Assembly: GCA_028023455.1 (NCBI GenBank)
Contig: JAQFVV010000064.1
Location: 2,889,825 to 2,953,824 of the forward strand
Length of the DNA stretch: 64,000 nt
From: Epiperipatus broadwayi
Taxonomy: Eukaryota > Onychophora > Udeonychophora > Euonychophora > Peripatidae
Direction: 5' to 3'
Positions 60,170-64,000 of this stretch are shown piece by piece. Below the pieces are notes generated by a model, which did not search any database, was not told the DNA's origin, and saw only the letters and a program-made list of their open reading frames with translations. The translations under genes and the position numbers were made by a program. Each line of letters begins with the position of its first letter. The first letter of the stretch is position 1.

Positions 60170-60436
60170 TCATCCACTGATGGTTTCTCTTGGGCAAGTT
60201 GCTTCTTTTGGTTCATCAGAAAAATATAATCCAGGTTTGTTGTCATCATCAGGTAAAAGTATGTAATTCATGTAAAATGTTGGTCTGTAATTGGTCTCTT
60301 TCTGTCTAGGATTGTTCCAGGCAAGCAGCTGTCTTGGTTTGATAGATTTTAGGCAAGCAAATGTCCTCTCCACATTTAAGGCTATGAATTTCAACACAAA
60401 GAAGTGGGTCATTTTTCTCCATGTGAATTCAAACTC
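60170..60436 (-). CDS. Candidate terminal exon or gene fragment, unrecognised
   Basis: The only stretch that reads like host protein. The minus strand has a 267-nt open frame, 88 codons plus TGA, in phase 0. It follows a good splice acceptor (TTTTCCTTCACAG, ending at 60437). The protein is of balanced composition and not AT-driven. It starts EFEFTWRKM, contains VERTFACLKSIKPRQLLAWN and YRPTFYMNYILLPDDDNKPG, and ends PRETISG. I do not recognise the family. Upstream (60437-60700) translates in mixed frames to protein-like pieces such as SLLLAVTELAEKLQ and EDRTVDPGAATIF. These are broken by stops, so it may instead be a decayed processed pseudogene or mobile-element gene. Confidence 0.4.
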   Translation of the reverse strand, partial: EFEFTWRKMTHFFVLKFIALNVERTFACLKSIKPRQLLAWNNPRQKETNYRPTFYMNYILLPDDDNKPGLYFSDEPKEATCPRETISG

Positions 60437-61599
60437 CTGTGAAGGAAAATAGTAGCAGCTCCTGGATCTACTGTTCTGTCTTCAGCTACATCAGTTCATT
60501 GTAGCTTTTCTGCCAACTCTGTTACAGCCAACAACAAACTATAGCTATCTATTTTGGTCAGATAATTGCTGCCACTTATTCAAAAAATTTTAGTTGCCAG
60601 ACTTTGCAGTTGGCCTCATTGGCCACTGCTTCAAATATTAAAACCAGACTCTTCTGGCTAACTCTTGCAAAGCTGCAAGCAAAACCTGACTGACATTTTT
60701 ATCAGTCTTTTTATAATCTTGGTTGGGTCATGTGATAAAAACATAGTGACTGTTTTCAATCTGTCTAATCCTTTTGAAAACAAGCTTGAATTTTTTATCA
60801 AAGTGTGATTGGAAAAAATTGATTTCAATTAACTTTAGTTCTTTGGAATCTACATACATGTTTTTACTCAGATAATAGAAATTTACAAATTAATTAATAG
60901 ATTTCAAAAATAGACATTTTTATAATTATCAGAAAACATGCTTATTTTTAAATTTCAAAATCAGAATAAAAATATTAATTTTTATTTATCAGACCTTTTT
61001 TTTTAATATTTAATTTGATAATAAAATATTATTTTAATTTTATATATATATATATGCATACACACTATATTATTGTGTGATATGTAACCCAACTGGTTAC
61101 AATATAAAGAACTATCTTAAAACATAATACTGATAAATAATATGGTTCAATTAAAATGTACTTATTTATAATTGTTTAGCAATGACCAGAAAAAAATGGT
61201 TGCTAAGCAATTGTAAACATGTGACAAAGAATTAAATTATTTATTGTTTGTTGATATGTAGGTGGGATAGTTCTTTGCACATTTTCTCCATTTAATGTCA
61301 TTTGATGTATATTTGTAGACATATATTCAAAGAAGATTCAGTAATTTCCTAAAACATTTACCAATTTTATAACTTTTTTTTTAATACCCAGTAATTTTAC
61401 TTTTCCAAAGATGAAGAACAATGCAATGATCTTATCAAGATGGTGTAATTTGCAGAATGACATAAAGGCAGTGGTTTTTTGGAAACACCATTTCCATGAT
61501 CAGAAAATACACAAGTCCCTAACACAATTGAACTTTTCAAAAATTTCAGGATAATAAAAAGAAAAAAATTAAAATGTAGAATGGGATTGTATTGGTGGA
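60437..61599. other. Possible decayed coding flank, then AT-rich DNA
   Basis: 60437-60780 on the minus strand gives protein-like fragments in shifting frames (see the candidate exon). From about 60800 the sequence is ordinary AT-rich DNA with a (TA)n tract at about 61040-61055. Confidence 0.4.
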
Positions 61600-61675
61600 A
61601 TGTGTGTGTGTATATATATATATATATATAATGCAGGATGTGTGTGTGTATATATATATATATATATAATGCAGG
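61600..61675. repeat. Perfect 38-bp tandem duplication with TG/TA tracts
   Basis: Two identical units, each (TG)n then (TA)10 then ATGCAGG, side by side. Probably a recent slippage or unequal exchange event. Confidence 0.9.
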
Positions 61676-62124
61676 AAATTATGCTTCTTAAATTACTACA
61701 TTTTTGGGGTTGCACAAATATAGTCTTTTAAATGCGCCAAGGACTTTTATGACAGCCTTTATATGTCTCCCATACATAGTCATAATAAAAATAGTTAATG
61801 TTCTATGTACATATTTAGCTTTACATCACACTTGAATATAGATCATTAATTAAGACATAAAATTAATAAAATCTACACGGATAAACAGATAAATTTTATA
61901 TATTGATGCATTAAATATATGTAATATAATAAAACAAGTGCATGAAATCACAATAATAAAGTAATACTAAAATTGAAAATTAAATAACAGATATTCTCAT
62001 TTTCATTTTATTTTAATGATTCAATTGATAAAAAATGGTCTCAAGTTTTCATACAAAACCAAAATTTATAAATGAAAAAGTTTTTGAAGTATTGCCTTAC
62101 CAAATCCATATAATATTATTTACA
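61676..62124. other. AT-rich DNA, nothing seen
   Basis: No feature recognised. Confidence 0.5.
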
Positions 62125-62327
62125 TTCTTTATTACTTTTATGATGCTTTTTACAACCCACTATTGACAGTTATAAAATAGAATATATATAAAATTGGAAA
62201 TTACACGTTCATGTATAATTATATTCATGTACTTGTATTGTGTTCATTATAGTTGTGAAGAAGGTTGTTGGAGCAATCGAAACCGTCAATAGTGGGTTGT
62301 AAAAGTCATTGTAAAAGTAATAAAGAA
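62125..62327 (+). repeat. Inverted repeat with hammerhead-like loop motif
   Basis: Arms at 62125-62171 and 62281-62327 share TTCTTTATTACTTTTA and TTTTACAACCCACTATTGAC. Just before the right arm, GUGAAGAA leads into the hairpin GGUUGUU/AGCAAUC and then GAAACCGUC. This follows hammerhead order with C3 changed to G and one extra A, and without a matching helix I. A PLE- or retrozyme-like end is possible. Confidence 0.65.
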
Positions 62328-63015
62328 CGAATGATATTAATATTATTAAAATGTTTTTTGCTGATAAATAATTTTCAAATCTTTAATATATTTTATAGGA
62401 GGAAAACACAGCTGTACCAAAAGAAAAGATTTAATTATATTCTGAACATCTGGTAATGAAAATAGTTTTATGTTTAAATTTTCTCTTTTTTTAAATCTTT
62501 GTATAAACTTTTCTTGATATTTATAGTTAGCATGGGAGAGTGTTTCTAATTCTTGTTTTTGGTAACATTAAAAAATGATAACGCAGGCAAAAACTGCTTG
62601 AGAAAGAATAAGAAATGGTGATCATGTGATGTTTAGTGGTTTAATACTAAAAAATTATTTCATTAATCCAATTTTCACTATTTAATTTATTTGTTTTTTA
62701 GGTAAAATAAAATGTGAGATATGGCAAATTGTTTAAGACAATTCGGAGAAGTATCATGAAAATGACTATATTATATGCTAAAAGAGAAAATGATTTTAAT
62801 GAAAGTGGGTATTGTATTGATGCCACTTTTTATTATTTTTAGGCTTCTGCTGTCCCAGAGACAGGCAAATCATTTTGTAACTATCTTAAGGCAAAGAATG
62901 TTTTTGTTTATAGGATGAACAAACACAACATTTGATCAAACTTAAAATAGTACAAGCAAATATACAACATTTTATTTTAATTGCAATGTTCAAGGAGTAA
63001 AATATCATTTACATT
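62328..63015. other. AT-rich DNA with a solo family 2 flank
   Basis: 62585-62645 carries GCAGGCAAAAACTG and then TGGTGATCATGTGATGTTTAG, the flank of foldback family 2 without its arms. The rest is unassigned. Confidence 0.5.
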
Positions 63016-63562
63016 ATAATTAGAGAGAATTTGAACACAGACTTTCAAATTTCCTAACTATCTGCTCCATCTTATATACCCAATACCACATACATGTGAA
63101 AAAGTGAAGTGATCTCTAATATAGATATTTTGTGCTAAACCAACACTCATCAGTTGGTCCAGGTAATCATCTCCCACATACATATATAATTAGTGCTAAA
63201 TATATATTAAGATAGAAAATCTTCAACCTTTAATGGGAAGGCTTCAATCTTCTTCATCCTCCAACTCTTCAGCCATTCATATTATTGATAATCTGATGAT
63301 GGAATGCTCAAAACCCTTGTTGACTTTAAGTCACTCTGAGCCTTCTTATATAGGACCTTAATATGTTCATTTAAATATAGAGAGGGGAGATGGGCAGAAT
63401 TCAGGCTGAATATGTAATATTTGAATAGAAGTATAATGTATATGCTGAACTTTAGATGTAATTAGAGGAGATTTGATCACAGACTTTCAAGCTTGAAATA
63501 CTGTGTTCAAATCCCTTCTAATTACCTAAAGTTCTGTATACTTGCATTCAAATATTACATTT
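63016..63562 (-). repeat. Long hammerhead family 1 copy with terminal foldback
   Basis: It starts TAATTAGAGAGAATTTGAACAC and AGACTTTCAA, and ends near 63525 with GTGTTCAAATCCC and TTCTAATTAC. These are inverted ends with a pol III B box. The body contains the hammerhead, TATATTAAGATAGAAAATC, CCTCCAACTCTTCAGCCATT and AATCTGATGATGGAATGCTC. The right end is itself a hairpin: about 63410-63489 pairs with about 63495-63562. No coding sequence. Confidence 0.8.
63116..63158 (-). ncRNA. Hammerhead motif, family 1 (G-C closed helix II)
   Basis: CUGAUGA is intact. Helix II GUGUU/AGCAC pairs fully with a G-C closing pair, as in strong hammerheads. GAAA has become AAAA (G12 lost) and helix I is weak on the 3' side (UUAG). 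Helix III is AUAUCUAU. Predicted inactive, but it is the best evidence for the ancestral helix II. Confidence 0.6.
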
Positions 63563-64000
63563 AGATTATAGTTATGAAATAACATCAATTACAAGTAACA
63601 ATCGTGTAAAAAATAATCAATACATTTGGGAAGTAACTATTAAAACAAGTGTTTATCAATAATATGATATCTACAACAAATTAGTATGAAGTGTTAAAGA
63701 TTGCATATACTATGATTGCTTCAGAATATGTACATTAATATTGTAAAAAATTCATTAGAAATTATACCACTTTAAATAATAAGGTTCTGCAATACATTGC
63801 TTTAATAAACATGCAGAGGTTTTTTGCGATTGTACAAAAAAATATTTCATTATTTATTATTTTTAATATCTAGGAAGCTGATATTCTTTTTTATACACAT
63901 TTTAGAAACATTACTTTAAAGTTTAGTACTCCTTATCTCGCCAGTAAGTTGGGGGTTCAACGTGGATCAAATTTGGAGATATTTTCCGATGACTAAGGAT
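63563..64000. other. AT-rich DNA, nothing seen
   Basis: No feature recognised up to the window edge. Confidence 0.5.

Noticed and set aside
1-64000. CRISPR array, operon or prokaryotic mobile element
   Set aside because: No direct repeats with regular spacers and no long prokaryotic-type coding; all signs point to an animal genome.

Overview
The window is AT-rich animal (metazoan) genomic DNA, almost certainly invertebrate. It holds no bacterial-style genes, no rRNA or tRNA gene and no CRISPR array. The evidence is short ORFs in an AT background, a hAT transposon relic, RTE-type LINEs, a Penelope-like element (PLE) with a GIY-YIG domain, tRNA-derived SINEs, many (TA)n microsatellites and a 500-N scaffold gap. 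I cannot name the species. A mollusc or arthropod would fit, but that is a guess.

Layout. 0-9 kb: a foldback element with an intact hammerhead ribozyme motif (2.7-3.1 kb), then a dead hAT transposon with 8-bp target duplication (3.4-5.7 kb). 9-14 kb: foldback repeats with hammerheads, an old LINE with an RTE 3' end inserted in it, a perfect 76-bp-arm palindrome and three units of a decayed array. 15-21 kb: RTE fragment, two hammerhead-bearing repeats, a long inverted repeat and two SINEs inserted back to back in one target site. 21.5-24.2 kb: a decayed BovB-like LINE. 26-33 kb: more copies of the same repeats. 36.8-40.0 kb: a full-length RTE retrotransposon with target duplication, all catalytic motifs and four disabling lesions. 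41.6-43.4 kb: a decayed PLE on the minus strand. 44-60 kb: mostly featureless AT-rich DNA with the gap and several hairpin elements. 60.2 kb: the only stretch that may be a host exon. 63 kb: another hammerhead-bearing repeat.

The most interesting signal is a set of at least three dispersed inverted-repeat families, each carrying a type I hammerhead ribozyme with a short palindromic helix III. One copy (2946-2987) has every conserved core base and a GUC cleavage triplet. A six-copy family gives a full hammerhead as its consensus, with a covarying closing pair in helix II. Hammerheads with minimal helix III are known from PLEs and from animal retrozymes, which are small non-autonomous retroelements. 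A PLE lies in the same window. The inverted-repeat architecture around these hammerheads is not one I recognise.
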